From contig NZ_RJAC01000029.1 in the NCBI RefSeq assembly GCF_003999975.1, forward strand, positions 1 to 64,000: a DNA stretch of 64,000 nucleotides, given 5' to 3'. Position numbers and translations under genes: made by a program. Source of the DNA: Actinoplanes solisilvae. Its GTDB lineage: Bacteria > Actinomycetota > Actinomycetes > Mycobacteriales > Micromonosporaceae. This document shows positions 28,240 through 37,241 of this stretch, one piece after another. The notes beneath the pieces were generated by a model, which saw nothing but the letters and a program-made list of their open reading frames with translations, was not told the origin of the DNA and searched no databases. Numbering within the stretch: position 1 is the first letter of the stretch; the number at the start of each line of letters is the position of its first letter.

Positions 28240-29415
28240 TCAGCAGCGGCCGAGGTCCTGCCACTGCTCGGTCCAGCCCGGTTCGGAGCCTTGCGTCCAG
28301 TAGCGGGCGCGCCACAGGTGCACGCCGTCGCCGGACTTGGGCCCGCTCGGGTCGCCGAACTTGCTTCTCTCGTGCTTCACCAGATTCCCCCCGGTGTAAA
28401 CCGTGCTGAACGCCCAGTTCGGCGAGTCACTACAAGAAGTGGCCGGCGGCGGCGTGGTCGTGGGCGGGGTCGTCGGCGGCGTAGTGGGTGGCGGGGTGGT
28501 TGTGCACCCACCCGTGGTCGCCACCGTATCGACGAACGTGCTCCCCGCCGTACGGTATCCGGCCGTTCGCGATCCCACCTGAGCCGGCGTCAGCACCTGG
28601 TTCTTGGCGAACAAGACCCAGTCAACCTGCTCGATGTACGTCGAGAGGCCGCCGGTGTGGGTGGCGGTGTCGATGAACCACAGGTTCCAGTTGATCGTCA
28701 TCGTCTGGCGCGGGTAGAACTTGCCCGAGTGGTCCCCCACCTGCACGCCGTCGATGTAGTAGATGACGTGCCCGTTGGCGACTGTAGCCACCAGGTCGTG
28801 CCACCCGTCCAGCGACGAGCGCTGTGACGAGTGCACGTTGTCGGCGAACCAGGGCTCGTTGCGATAGGTGTACCAGGTCGTCTGGTAGTTGATCGGCCCG
28901 GTCTCGCCCCACCCGCCGTTGGGCAGGTATTCGGAGATGTCGAGCTCGCTGTACGTCGGGTCGAGATCGCCGTTGAGCGGGCTGATCGTGAAGAACGTCT
29001 GGTTGATGTGATCGCCGTCGCTGCCGCTGACCGGTGTGTCGGTGAACCGCACCCGGCTGGCGTAGGTGCCCTCGAGGTAGCGCTTCTGCGTCGAGTAGAG
29101 CTCGGCGTGCTTCGTCCCGGCCGCGGTGCCGTCGGTCGAGGCGGTCAGCTGCATGACCTTCTGCCCGCCGTTGGTCGGGAACGTGATGCTGTTCGCCGAC
29201 CAGTTCGCGCCGGGCACGCCGGGGCCGCCCTGGTAGCTGCGCGGCGTCCAGCCGTTGGCCGTCAGCGCCGGGTCGGCGGACGAGGTGTAGTGGAAGTCGT
29301 CGAACAGGTAGCCGCAATCCGCCGCGGCAGCCGATGAGGAGGAGAGGGCAACGGCGCCCACTCCGGCCAGCGCGGCCACCAGGACCGCCGCACATTTACG
29401 TCTGTCGATCTTCAC
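28240..29415 (-). CDS. secreted GH16 glucanase with CBM5/12-like module
   Basis: About 391 residues, exported (signal peptide 1-32, SSSAAAADC). GH16 jellyroll catalytic domain with the active-site motif ELDISEYLP (nucleophile and acid Glu) at about 155-163. Residues about 305-330 form a Thr/Pro linker (TTPPPTTPPTT). The C-terminus, WAFSTVYTGGNLVKHERSKF plus HLWRARYWTQGSEPG and WQDLGRC, is a CBM5/12-type chitin or glucan binding module. GTG start after GGGAGGAGTC. It probably cuts beta-glucans. It sits directly downstream of the truncated ABC permease and was likely part of the same locus. Confidence 0.92.
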   Translation of the reverse strand: MKIDRRKCAAVLVAALAGVGAVALSSSSAAAADCGYLFDDFHYTSSADPALTANGWTPRSYQGGPGVPGANWSANSITFPTNGGQKVMQLTASTDGTAAGTKHAELYSTQKRYLEGTYASRVRFTDTPVSGSDGDHINQTFFTISPLNGDLDPTYSELDISEYLPNGGWGETGPINYQTTWYTYRNEPWFADNVHSSQRSSLDGWHDLVATVANGHVIYYIDGVQVGDHSGKFYPRQTMTINWNLWFIDTATHTGGLSTYIEQVDWVLFAKNQVLTPAQVGSRTAGYRTAGSTFVDTVATTGGCTTTPPPTTPPTTPPTTTPPPATSCSDSPNWAFSTVYTGGNLVKHERSKFGDPSGPKSGDGVHLWRARYWTQGSEPGWTEQWQDLGRC

Positions 29416-29454
29416 GAGCAGACTCCTCCCAAGAGGAACGGGGATGAAAGGGAG

Positions 29455-30116
29455 TTACTTGACCGCGCCGGCGGTCATTCCGGCGCGGATGTGCCGTTGG
29501 AACGCGACGTAGGCGACCAGCACCGGGAGCATGGCGATGGTCAATCCGGCGAACAGGCCGCTCCAGTCGCTGCGATACCCCTGGCTGACCGACAGGGCGG
29601 CCAGACCCTGCGCCAGGACGTACCGGTCCGGGTCGGGATTGAGAACCAGCGGCAACAGGTACTGGTTCCAGAGCCCGAGGAAATTGAAGATGCCGACCGC
29701 GACCAGCCCCGGGCGGGCCAGCGGCAGCATGACGCGGAAGAACACCGCGCTGTGCGAGCAGCCGTCGAGGAAGGCGGCCTCCGCGATCTCGCTCGGCAGG
29801 GTGCGGAAGAACGAGTGCAGGAAGAAGACCGTGAACGGCACGGCGTACGCGGCATAGACGAGGATCAGCCCGGGATAGGTGCCCAGCAGTCCCAGTTGCT
29901 GCACCACGAAGAAGAGTGGCACCAGGGCCAGGAACACGGGGAAGAACATGGCGGCGACGAATACGTAATAGATCAGCCGGTTGCCGCGGAATTCATAACG
30001 GGCCAGGGCGTACGCCACCAGGGAGCCGAGCAGCATGGTCAGCAGCAACGCTCCCCCGACGACGATCAGGCTGTTGAAGAAGTACCGCCCGATGCTGGCC
30101 GCCGTCCAGGCCCGCT
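29455..30116 (-). pseudogene. 5'-truncated carbohydrate ABC transporter permease
   Basis: Family: MalG-type inner permease subunit of a sugar ABC importer. The preserved part has five membrane helices and the EAA loop (EIAEAAFLDGCSHSAVFFRV then LPLARPGL), and the normal C-terminus (HIRAGMTAGAVK). Reading further upstream in frame gives ERAWTAASIGRYFFNSL, the usual segment before helix 2. Beyond about 30116 the frame hits a stop and the first ~80 residues are missing. The break lies next to the integrase gene, so the truncation is linked with that insertion. Its partner permease and binding protein are absent. Confidence 0.85.
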
Positions 30117-30162
30117 CTGAGCTGGGGTTTCTTCCCGATCATCCATCATGGGAGGAAACGAC

Positions 30163-31047
30163 GTGGCTATATCACGGGACCTAGTTTGGTCCGCATATGC
30201 GAGATCAATGAGACTCAGGAAATTGTCCCCAGAAACAATCGATGCTTACGAGCGCACATATCGATTGTTGACTCGGTGGGCGGAACATCCTGCTGCTGAA
30301 TGCAAGCGTGCCGAAATTGAAGAATGGATTATCGAAAGGCAGGAAAAAGTAGCAGCAACGACTGTCGCGCAGAATATCCAGAACTTGAAGATATTCTTCA
30401 AATGGGCGGTGGCTGAAGAATGGATCAGCAATGATCCCATGAAGAAAATCGAATCACGAAAAGTTGAAGTCCCTCCGCGACGTGTGCTTGATGCAAAAGA
30501 AATGCGAGCACTCATTGACGCGTGCAAGGGCACTCGCTACATCGATATTCGCGACCGCGCCATCATCCGCATCCTTTGTGAAGTCGGCACGCCACGACTC
30601 GGCGAACTGCTGAATATGCGCATGGAGTCGGTGGACTTTGGTCACGACCTACTTGAATTGAACGGGAAAACCGGCAAGCGATTCATTCCGATCGGAGATA
30701 AGTGCGCTCATGTTCTTGACCGGTATATGTGGATGCGGGCCAAGCATCGCCTTTCAAATCTCGATTCCTTCTGGCTTAGTACACGCGGGCCGATAAGCAA
30801 ACAAGCTGTCCGGGATCTTATAAGCCGCCGTGCCCTTGCTGCTGGCATTCAGGGATCGGTGTTCCCTCACCTCTTCCGCCATGCGACAGCTAGCCGTGCG
30901 TCGGCGGCGGGGATATCGGACAGTTTGATGGAACCTCTTTACGGCTGGTCCGATGGGTCTCGCATGCCGAGGGTTTATGGGGCTGCTACACGAGTAGCGA
31001 GGGCACAAAGCAAGGCGAGGGATTTGGGGTTGGGCGATCGATTGTAA
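30163..31047 (+). CDS. tyrosine recombinase / integrase
   Basis: About 294 residues. N-terminal SAM-like core-binding domain (SPETIDAYERTYRLLTRW, then FKWAVAEEWI) and C-terminal catalytic domain with Arg in GTPRLGELL, the HxxR box HLFRHATAS and the nucleophile Tyr in MPRVYGAATR. I chose the GTG at 30163 because GGAGGAA lies six bases before it; the ATG at 30148 overlaps that site. Base composition is clearly more AT-rich than all neighbours, indicating recent acquisition. There are no other phage or plasmid genes; it stands alone between two truncated genes. Confidence 0.93.
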   Translation: MAISRDLVWSAYARSMRLRKLSPETIDAYERTYRLLTRWAEHPAAECKRAEIEEWIIERQEKVAATTVAQNIQNLKIFFKWAVAEEWISNDPMKKIESRKVEVPPRRVLDAKEMRALIDACKGTRYIDIRDRAIIRILCEVGTPRLGELLNMRMESVDFGHDLLELNGKTGKRFIPIGDKCAHVLDRYMWMRAKHRLSNLDSFWLSTRGPISKQAVRDLISRRALAAGIQGSVFPHLFRHATASRASAAGISDSLMEPLYGWSDGSRMPRVYGAATRVARAQSKARDLGLGDRL

Positions 31048-31083
31048 TCTCCTTCCTGTCAATTGCCTGAGAGTGTGAGAAAT

Positions 31084-31644
31084 TCAGGACCAGGGCAGCG
31101 CGAGCGTGGCATCGCCGTACGGGGCCCCGTTGTCCAGCACGACGTCGGCGATCTCGCCGAGCTTGCGCCCGCTCGGATGCCGCGACGCGACCCCGGCCGA
31201 GTGCCGCGCCGACGTGATCGCGACCAGGCCGTGGCCGCGCTCCTTGACCAGCAGCGCCATCTCGACGACGGCGCCGTTGATGCCGGAGTTGGACGCGATG
31301 ACGAACACGTCGTCGGGTTTGATCGGCGCGAGTTCGTAGAGCCGGTGCGCGATGTCGGTCCGCCGTTCCACGGCCGGGTCGGCGAGCACCTCGAGGGGTT
31401 CCCCGCCGTAGAGGACGATGTCGCGCAGGGCGATCCGGTTGGTGGGCACCAGACCCCCCGCGCGGCCGGCGATCTCCATGGCCAGGGCCTCGGAGTGCCC
31501 GCACCCGAAGGCCTGGATCACTCCCCCGTTGCGTACGGCCTCGGCGAGCAGGTCGGCGGCTTGGTTTGTGGCCTCGTCCTGGCGGCCGACCCGGTCGACG
31601 ACGGCCCGGACCTGTTCGAGGTAGTCATTGCTGGTGACGCTCAC
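31084..31644 (-). pseudogene. SIS-domain sugar isomerase protein, C-terminally truncated
   Basis: About 186 residues. SIS fold with FGCGHSEALAMEIAGRAG (phosphosugar loop) and VFVIASNSGINGAVVEMAL; it normally runs to about 245 residues. After GDATLALPWS the frame stops, so the conserved last ~60 residues (an SSLT helix and a SANVPGGD-type tail in relatives) are lost. The break lies 37 bases from the integrase stop. The start overlaps the rpiR-type gene's stop (ATGA). The protein may be inactive. It is related to sugar-phosphate isomerases found beside amino-sugar ABC importers. Confidence 0.8.
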
Positions 31645-32576
31645 GGCTGTCCTTTCGCACGCCCGCGCTTGCGGGTCGGGATCTTCTCGGGCAGTCGGTG
31701 GGCGTCGACCGCGCGCACGGTGAGCTCGAGCGCCTCGGCCGTACGCTCGTAGGTGCGCTGCGCGACCGCCACATAGATCAGGTCGAGCACCAGCAGCTGG
31801 GAGTGCAGCGCGGAGAGCGCGGCCAGCCGGAACGTCGTCTCCTGCACCGCCGTGGTGAACACGACGTCGGCGACCTCGGCCAGCGGCGACCGGCTGAAAC
31901 TCGTGACGGCCACCGTCAACGCGCCATGGTCAGCCGCCTCGGCGAGCGTTTCGATCACTTCCCGCGTACGCCCGGAGTGGCTCAACCCGATGGCGACGTC
32001 GCCGGGCAGCAGCAGGGCCGCGTTCGTCAGCGCGGTGTGCGAATCCGTGCGGTGCCATACCGGCACCCGGATGCGTTCGAGCCGGAACGCCATCTCCCGC
32101 GCCGCCGTGCCGCTGGACCCCAGCCCGAAGATCTCCACCCGGCCGGCGCCCGCGATCGTCGCCGCGACCCGCTCGACCGCGGCCACGTCGAGGCCCGCGG
32201 CGGTGTCCTGAATGGCCCGCGTGTCGGCTGCGGTCACCACCCCGAGCACGTCGGGCAGCGGGTCGCCGGGCGCGATGTCGCCGCTGATGTCGGTCTCCCA
32301 CCGGGCCTGCTCGGCGCGCCCGGTCTCGGTGGCGATCGCGACCCGCAGGTTGGCGTAGCCCTTGAACCCCAGCGTGCGGCTGAACCGCGTGACGGTCGCC
32401 GTCGAGGTCCCCGACCGCTCGGCCAGGTCGACGATGCTCGCGTGCGCCGCGTTCTCGGGGTCGGCCAGGATCGTCTCGGCGATGCGCGCCAGGGCCTCGG
32501 GCATCTGCGGCCCCTCGATGCGCAGCCGCCCGAGCAGGCCTCCGCTCTCACCGGTCACGTCGGACATCCTTTTCAT
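31641..32576 (-). CDS. RpiR/MurR-family transcription regulator
   Basis: About 311 residues. N-terminal HTH_6 domain (ASIVDLAERSGTSTATVTRF), then a SIS domain (FGLGSSGTAAREMAFRLER, IGLSHSGRTREVIETL) that senses a sugar phosphate. The ATG at 32576 gives MKRMSDV; the ATG at 32567 is the alternative. Translationally coupled to the SIS gene. A 9-base inverted repeat (32570-32598) overlaps the start region and is the likely operator. It is divergent from the BadF-type kinase, so it probably controls both directions. Confidence 0.9.
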   Translation of the reverse strand: MKRMSDVTGESGGLLGRLRIEGPQMPEALARIAETILADPENAAHASIVDLAERSGTSTATVTRFSRTLGFKGYANLRVAIATETGRAEQARWETDISGDIAPGDPLPDVLGVVTAADTRAIQDTAAGLDVAAVERVAATIAGAGRVEIFGLGSSGTAAREMAFRLERIRVPVWHRTDSHTALTNAALLLPGDVAIGLSHSGRTREVIETLAEAADHGALTVAVTSFSRSPLAEVADVVFTTAVQETTFRLAALSALHSQLLVLDLIYVAVAQRTYERTAEALELTVRAVDAHRLPEKIPTRKRGRAKGQP

Positions 32577-32598
32577 CGATGGCTGTTGCCGATGAAAA
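32570..32598. promoter_or_regulatory. probable RpiR-type operator
   Basis: Perfect inverted repeat TTTTCATCG / CGATGAAAA with an 11-base spacer, between the divergent regulator and kinase genes. It overlaps the regulator's start region, where autoregulation would act. Confidence 0.6.
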
Positions 32599-32653
32599 TT
32601 ACGACCGCCACGACCTCTAGTCAATAACTGTTTTACATGTTTCGATTTCCGGC

Positions 32654-33568
32654 ATGAACCTGGTGATCGGCGTCGACGCCGGGGGCACCGCTACGCGCGC
32701 GGTGGTGGCCACCGTGAACGGTGAGGTGCTCGGACGCGGCTCGGCCGGCCCGGGCAACCCGCTGACGGTCGGCGCTCCCGCTGCGGCTGCCGCCATGGGT
32801 CACGCAGTGCGGACAGCCCTCGGTGCCCTGCCGCCGTCACTGGTGGTGCGGGGCGTGATCGGGCTGGCCGGCGTCAGCGGTTTGCCCAGCGGCCATTCCC
32901 CGTACGACATCGAATGGAAAGCGCTGGGTCTGACCGGCCCGCTCGTGGTCGTCGGCGACGCGGTGACGGCCTTCGCAGCCGGGAGCCCCGCGCCGTCCGG
33001 GGTCGTACTGATCGCCGGCACTGGCGCGGTGGCCGCCCACGTGACGGGTTCACTTGTGGTGCGTGCGGTCGACGGCAACGGCTGGCTGCTCGGCGACTGC
33101 GGCTCAGGGCGCTGGATCGGCCTGGCCGCCCTGCGTGTCGCCGCCCGCGACTGGTCCACACCCTTCGCTGCCACGGTCGCCGCAGAGCTCGACATCCCGT
33201 CGGCCGACGCGTTGATCGCCTGGGCTCAGCGCCTGCCGTTCGCCGAGATCGACGCCCTGGCCCCACTGGTCTGCACTCTGGCCGCCGCGGGCGACCCCGC
33301 GGCGCGCTCCATCACCGTCGGGGCCGCCGCCGAGCTGATCCGCTCCCTCGACGATCTGGCCGTCGAAGGCCCGGTCGTCCTGTCCGGAAGCCTGCTCACC
33401 TCGGAAACCCCCGTCCGCGAGGGCGTCCTCTCGACCCTGCGCGAGCGAGGCGTCCCGCACTCCACCAGCCGAGACCCGGCCGCTGGGGCCGCCTGGCTGG
33501 CCGCCCTCCCGCACACCCCGCTCCCACCAGCCGACCTGCACGCCACGCTGCTGCCCTCCCCGGGCTGA
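32654..33568 (+). CDS. BadF/BadG-type ATPase, N-acetylglucosamine kinase-like
   Basis: About 304 residues. ASKHA-fold sugar kinase: phosphate-1 loop IGVDAGGTATRAVV (5-18), VVLIAGTGAVA (phosphate-2) near 118, GDCGSGRWIG near 152. It matches actinomycete N-acetylglucosamine kinases of the BadF group, which phosphorylate amino sugars after uptake. It is divergently paired with the RpiR regulator and stands opposite the broken SIS/permease locus, so together they outline an amino-sugar or oligosaccharide use cluster. Confidence 0.88.
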   Translation: MNLVIGVDAGGTATRAVVATVNGEVLGRGSAGPGNPLTVGAPAAAAAMGHAVRTALGALPPSLVVRGVIGLAGVSGLPSGHSPYDIEWKALGLTGPLVVVGDAVTAFAAGSPAPSGVVLIAGTGAVAAHVTGSLVVRAVDGNGWLLGDCGSGRWIGLAALRVAARDWSTPFAATVAAELDIPSADALIAWAQRLPFAEIDALAPLVCTLAAAGDPAARSITVGAAAELIRSLDDLAVEGPVVLSGSLLTSETPVREGVLSTLRERGVPHSTSRDPAAGAAWLAALPHTPLPPADLHATLLPSPG

Positions 33569-33645
33569 TCAACCGAAGCGGCAATGGTCGACACGCGCGG
33601 CAGAACCACCACTCACCCGGCCGAGTCGACGTTCACGCGGCCGAA

Positions 33646-34305
33646 TCAAACGCTGACGTGTCGCAGGACAGCGTTCAACGGCATCTCCGCCGCACTCCGC
33701 AGCAGGACGTCCGCGGCGGCGAATCGGGCCGGCTCGGCGTGCGGATTCGGGACGGCCACACATCGCAACCCGGCCGCGTGGGCCGCATCGACGCCGTGCG
33801 GAGTGTCCTCGAACGCGACCGCCTCGTCGGCCGGCAGCCCGAGCCGTTCCAGAGCGAGCAGGTAGACGGCCGGGTCGGGTTTGTGCGCGGCCACCTCGTC
33901 GCCGGTCGCGAGCACTTCGAAGCGCTCGCGCAGGCCTGCCTGCCGCAGCATCCCGTCGACGTGCCCGCGGGCCGAACTGCTGGCCACCGCGAGCCGCAAC
34001 CCCAGCTCGGCGGCCCGGTCGAGCCAGGCTTCCACTCCCGGCAACGGCGTCAACGCGGCGTTCAGCCCGGCCCGATGCTCCATCCGCAGCGCGTGGCTGG
34101 CGTCGCGGTCGTACCCCGCCCCGACCGCCGCGGCCAGCGCGACATACCGCGACTCGTTCGCGTCGCCCCCGTGGTCAGCGAAGAACCCGGCCGGATCGAG
34201 CTCGAGCCCGTGCCGGCGCCACTCCCAGCGCCAACTCTCCAGCAGCGTCGTCTCCGTGTCCATGAGCAGCCCGTCGAAGTCGAAAACCAGCGCCTTGACC
34301 GTCAC
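33646..34305 (-). CDS. HAD-family phosphatase (beta-phosphoglucomutase-like)
   Basis: About 219 residues. Motif I VFDFDGLLMDTE (residues 7-18), cap-domain helices, motif II VASSSARG, motif III HKPDPAVY and motif IV FEDTPHGVDAA are all present. The subclass resembles beta-phosphoglucomutase/sugar phosphatases of the DhaK-like set. It stands alone on its strand. The substrate is unknown. Confidence 0.92.
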   Translation of the reverse strand: MTVKALVFDFDGLLMDTETTLLESWRWEWRRHGLELDPAGFFADHGGDANESRYVALAAAVGAGYDRDASHALRMEHRAGLNAALTPLPGVEAWLDRAAELGLRLAVASSSARGHVDGMLRQAGLRERFEVLATGDEVAAHKPDPAVYLLALERLGLPADEAVAFEDTPHGVDAAHAAGLRCVAVPNPHAEPARFAAADVLLRSAAEMPLNAVLRHVSV

Positions 34306-34424
34306 ACCGGCAAAGCTACGTCAGCCGCGGCGGCCTCCCGCACCGATCCGGATCGGCCTGTGACGTCTCTCGCCCCGTCGTGTTCCTCACCAGCCAAAAT
34401 TGATCATGCCGGTACGCTCCCGCC

Positions 34425-34925
34425 GTGAATTTCCAGGTCCGCTTCCGTCCCACCTTCAGCTGGCTTCGCATCCCCGCCATCGTCCTCGTCGTCGCGATCG
34501 GCGCGATCACCACGGTCGACAACACCGTGTTGAGGGTCGTCATCGGCGTCCCCTCCGCCCTTGCCCTCGGCATATTCCTGATCCCGATCGTGTTCAGCAC
34601 AATCTGCCGGATACCCGCACTGGTCGTGAACGCCGACGGTGTGCGACTGCCGCTGATGCGCGTCCATCTCTCGTGGACCGATATCGCGCGCGTACGACAG
34701 GCGTCCGATGCTCACGGGAACATCCTGCTGATCGTGCCGAGCGACCCGCAGGCCGTCCTCCAACAGGCGCGTCCCTGGTTGCGGGCGGAGGGCCGCGCGG
34801 GCATCGCCCGCTACGGCACCCCGATTGCCGTGATGTCGGCGAACCTGGACCGGACCTTCGACGAGATCCAGGAGGCAGTCGCCCGTTTCCGCCCAACGTC
34901 TCAGGACGGCGGCGGCGTCAGGTAA
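34425..34925 (+). CDS. membrane-anchored PH-like protein
   Basis: About 166 residues, GTG start. Two membrane helices (about 13-32 and 39-60) followed by a soluble part with NADGVRLPLMRVHLSWTDIARVRQ, the pattern of small bacterial PH/STM3941-like domains. No enzyme motif. The last 25 bases overlap the convergent AhpD-like gene. Confidence 0.75.
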   Translation: MNFQVRFRPTFSWLRIPAIVLVVAIGAITTVDNTVLRVVIGVPSALALGIFLIPIVFSTICRIPALVVNADGVRLPLMRVHLSWTDIARVRQASDAHGNILLIVPSDPQAVLQQARPWLRAEGRAGIARYGTPIAVMSANLDRTFDEIQEAVARFRPTSQDGGGVR

Positions 34926-35419
34926 CCGTGCTCGACGATGCGAGCCGCCCCAGCCTCGTAGGCCCGAGCGTCTTCCGGAGCGAACGTGCCGAGAGCGTCG
35001 ACGTAGCGGTTGAACATGCTGAAGGCGGCGGCGAGCAGAACCGTGTCGTGGATCTCGAGGTCGGTCGCTCCCGCCGACCGCGCCTCCTCGATCAAGGTGG
35101 CAGTCACCTCGTGGCCACCGATGCGCGTCGCGGCCGCCACTTCCAGCAAGGCCCGCATCTTCGGCCCGAGTGACGCGGAGACCGGCATGCCCTCGGCGGC
35201 GGCCACGGCCCCGTGCGACTGGGCGCAGTAGGAACAGTCGTTCAAGCGGGAGACGTGGGCCGCGATGTATTCGCGCTCGCCGCGGCTCAGACTGCTGTCA
35301 CCGCGCAGCAACACCTCGGCGAGCTCACTGAGCGGACGCCCGGTCTCGGGCCGATAGCGGAGCAAGCCCCGAATTCCCGGCGCGATCTTCTCGTCCAGAC
35401 CGAGATCGATATGTGTCAT
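34901..35419 (-). CDS. carboxymuconolactone decarboxylase / AhpD-like protein
   Basis: About 172 residues, all helical. The redox pair CSYCAQSHGAVAAA near residues 62-75 (CxxC...H) is the AhpD active site used for peroxidase support. The rest (TDLEIHDTVLLAAAFSMFNRYV) fits the CMD family. It overlaps the preceding convergent gene by 25 bases. Likely role in thiol-based peroxide removal; not proven. Confidence 0.9.
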   Translation of the reverse strand: MTHIDLGLDEKIAPGIRGLLRYRPETGRPLSELAEVLLRGDSSLSRGEREYIAAHVSRLNDCSYCAQSHGAVAAAEGMPVSASLGPKMRALLEVAAATRIGGHEVTATLIEEARSAGATDLEIHDTVLLAAAFSMFNRYVDALGTFAPEDARAYEAGAARIVEHGYLTPPPS

Positions 35420-35440
35420 CGCGGCATCGTCGCACGGCGA

Positions 35441-36583
35441 TCACCGGTGATGGTGCCGCTGATGGGCGGCGAGCACGTCGAGGCCGAAGTCGTTCTCCGG
35501 ATCGCGCCAGACCGAATGGGCGTGGTTGGCGGCGCGCTGGGTGTTGTCCCACTCCAGGAGTAAGCGGGGGCCCTGCACGCGGTAGTAGTGCGGTCTGCCG
35601 GGCTCGGTCGGGCCGGCCCAGGCGAAGTGGACGGCGTCGAGGGCCGCGTCGTCGTACTTCGGCGCGACGGCCTCCGGCACCCGGTCGAAGTAGGTGCCCA
35701 ACAAGGAGCGCAGCAGGGCACGCTGCCCGGCGTCGAGGTCGGCGCCGGCGACGCCCTTGGGCCGGCCGGTGTATTCCAGCGCGCCGTGGTCGTCCTCCCC
35801 GTAGCCGGCCGCCGCGTCGATCGCGTCGCTGGCCGCCTGCAGCGCGCTCTGCTGGGCCGAGTCGGAGAACGGCGAGCGCCAGATGCCGGCCAGCGGGATG
35901 ACCCGGTCACCCTCGGCGATCGTGCTGCGGTTTCCGGTGACGAGGTCGGAGGGCGCCTTCGACGACAGGATCGCCCCGAGGGCCAGCTCCGGGCTCAGCG
36001 ACCGGACCAGTTCGCGGGCCAGGTCTTCCACGCGGGCCAGCGGCCGGTTGACCGCCCCGCCGAGAAGCTCGGAGGACGCCGGGTCCGCCCCCATGAAGCA
36101 CGGCGTCGTCGCGACCAGCAAGCCGTCGACGACCAGGTTGTTCAGCGACACGTGGTGCCCGCCGAACCGCCACCCCCACACGGCATCGACACCGGGTTCC
36201 CCGAAGACGCGCAGATAGTAGAGGCCCGGGTCCCGCCCGCGCTCACGGTCGAACCGGGCCACGAACCCCTCGGCGTGGTCGAGGACGTTCTCGAGCCCGA
36301 TGGTCGTGGCCACCGTGACATAGCCGGCCCGCGACAGACCCGTGGAGACCAGTCGCATCGCCGCCCGCTGCTGAGCCGGCCGCTGCTGGTGAAAGGTCAG
36401 CCCGCCGTGATCGGTCGGCGTGTAGAACCAGCGCCGCCGCTCACCGTCGGTCCGCGCGTCCGAGGGCGCCTGCCCCACGGCGGCGTCACGCTGCTCCGCG
36501 TCGAGCGAGTTCAGCCACGCCCGTGCCGCCCCGGCCATCGCGGAGGCGACTTCCCCGCGCGGCCCCTCGTCCCCATCCAGCAT
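35441..36583 (-). CDS. DUF3500-family protein
   Basis: About 380 residues from the ATG at 36583, or 394 from a GTG at 36625. Characteristic DUF3500 segments: RRWFYTPTDHGGLTFHQ, GLYYLRVFGEPG, WGWRFGGHHVSLNNLVVDG, FMGADPA and AGPTEPGRPHYYRVQGPRLLLEWDN. The family is of unknown activity and usually cytoplasmic here, as no signal peptide is visible. It ends AAHQRHHHR, a His-rich tail. It is a single-gene unit. Confidence 0.88.
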   Translation of the reverse strand: MLDGDEGPRGEVASAMAGAARAWLNSLDAEQRDAAVGQAPSDARTDGERRRWFYTPTDHGGLTFHQQRPAQQRAAMRLVSTGLSRAGYVTVATTIGLENVLDHAEGFVARFDRERGRDPGLYYLRVFGEPGVDAVWGWRFGGHHVSLNNLVVDGLLVATTPCFMGADPASSELLGGAVNRPLARVEDLARELVRSLSPELALGAILSSKAPSDLVTGNRSTIAEGDRVIPLAGIWRSPFSDSAQQSALQAASDAIDAAAGYGEDDHGALEYTGRPKGVAGADLDAGQRALLRSLLGTYFDRVPEAVAPKYDDAALDAVHFAWAGPTEPGRPHYYRVQGPRLLLEWDNTQRAANHAHSVWRDPENDFGLDVLAAHQRHHHR

Positions 36584-36663
36584 GCGGCCGAATCTACCGG
36601 CCGTCTTGCGTTCGGCCCGCCTCACGACGAAACCGCCTGGTGCACGTTGCCTACACTCCGCCT

Positions 36664-37164
36664 GTGCGGATCGGTCGACGGCGCCTGGGCTTCGCCCTCG
36701 CGATACTCCTGCTGGTCTCGTTCTCAGCCTTGAGCGCGACTGCCTTCGTGCGGTGGAGGGCCGCCGGCACCGCCCACGACATCGCCCCGCCTGCGGGAGC
36801 GGTCGCCCAGCTCTCCGACGGCGGCCGATATGAGACCGTCGTCGCCGACCGGGCCCACATCATCGCCCTCGGCCTGCGCAGCGACCGGGGTGCGCCCACC
36901 GTTCGCACGTACGCCCTGCCGCCGGACTCGCCGTGGCTGCAGTCCCGCAAGATCGTCGCCACGCAGCTCGATCACTGGGAGCAGGTCGGCTCCTGCGCCG
37001 ACGATCGCCAGGCCCGCATCGTCGAGTGCGCGTGGCGTGAGCCGACCCGCTGGTGGCCGCGCGAGGTCCGGCTCACCATGATGCGCCCACCACCGGCGAC
37101 GGAGAACCGCGACGGCTGGCCCGACGCCACCTTTCTGATCATCGGATCCGGCCGGGCCGCCTGA
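36664..37164 (+). CDS. hypothetical exported or membrane-anchored protein
   Basis: About 166 residues from the GTG at 36664; the N-terminal RRRLGFALAILLLVSFSALSATAFVRW segment is a signal anchor. The exposed part is unrecognised, with CADDRQARIVECAWREPTRWW near the middle (a Cys pair). There is no ribosome binding site; a TACACT -10-like sequence ends about 6-8 bases before the GTG, so the transcript may be leaderless. No family named. Confidence 0.65.
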   Translation: MRIGRRRLGFALAILLLVSFSALSATAFVRWRAAGTAHDIAPPAGAVAQLSDGGRYETVVADRAHIIALGLRSDRGAPTVRTYALPPDSPWLQSRKIVATQLDHWEQVGSCADDRQARIVECAWREPTRWWPREVRLTMMRPPPATENRDGWPDATFLIIGSGRAA

Positions 37165-37241
37165 GACCCGGTCCGCGGACGACCGAGCCGGCCGACGGGG
37201 GCGGGGCACAGGCAGCCGGACCACCCCGCCCCAACTGATCG

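Noticed and set aside
30120..31085. att direct repeats flanking the integrase
   Set aside because: I compared both borders and found no shared sequence long enough to call an attachment site.
35588..36733. 381-codon plus-strand frame opposite DUF3500
   Set aside because: Shadow frame; Arg/Val/Gly-rich with no recognisable sequence.
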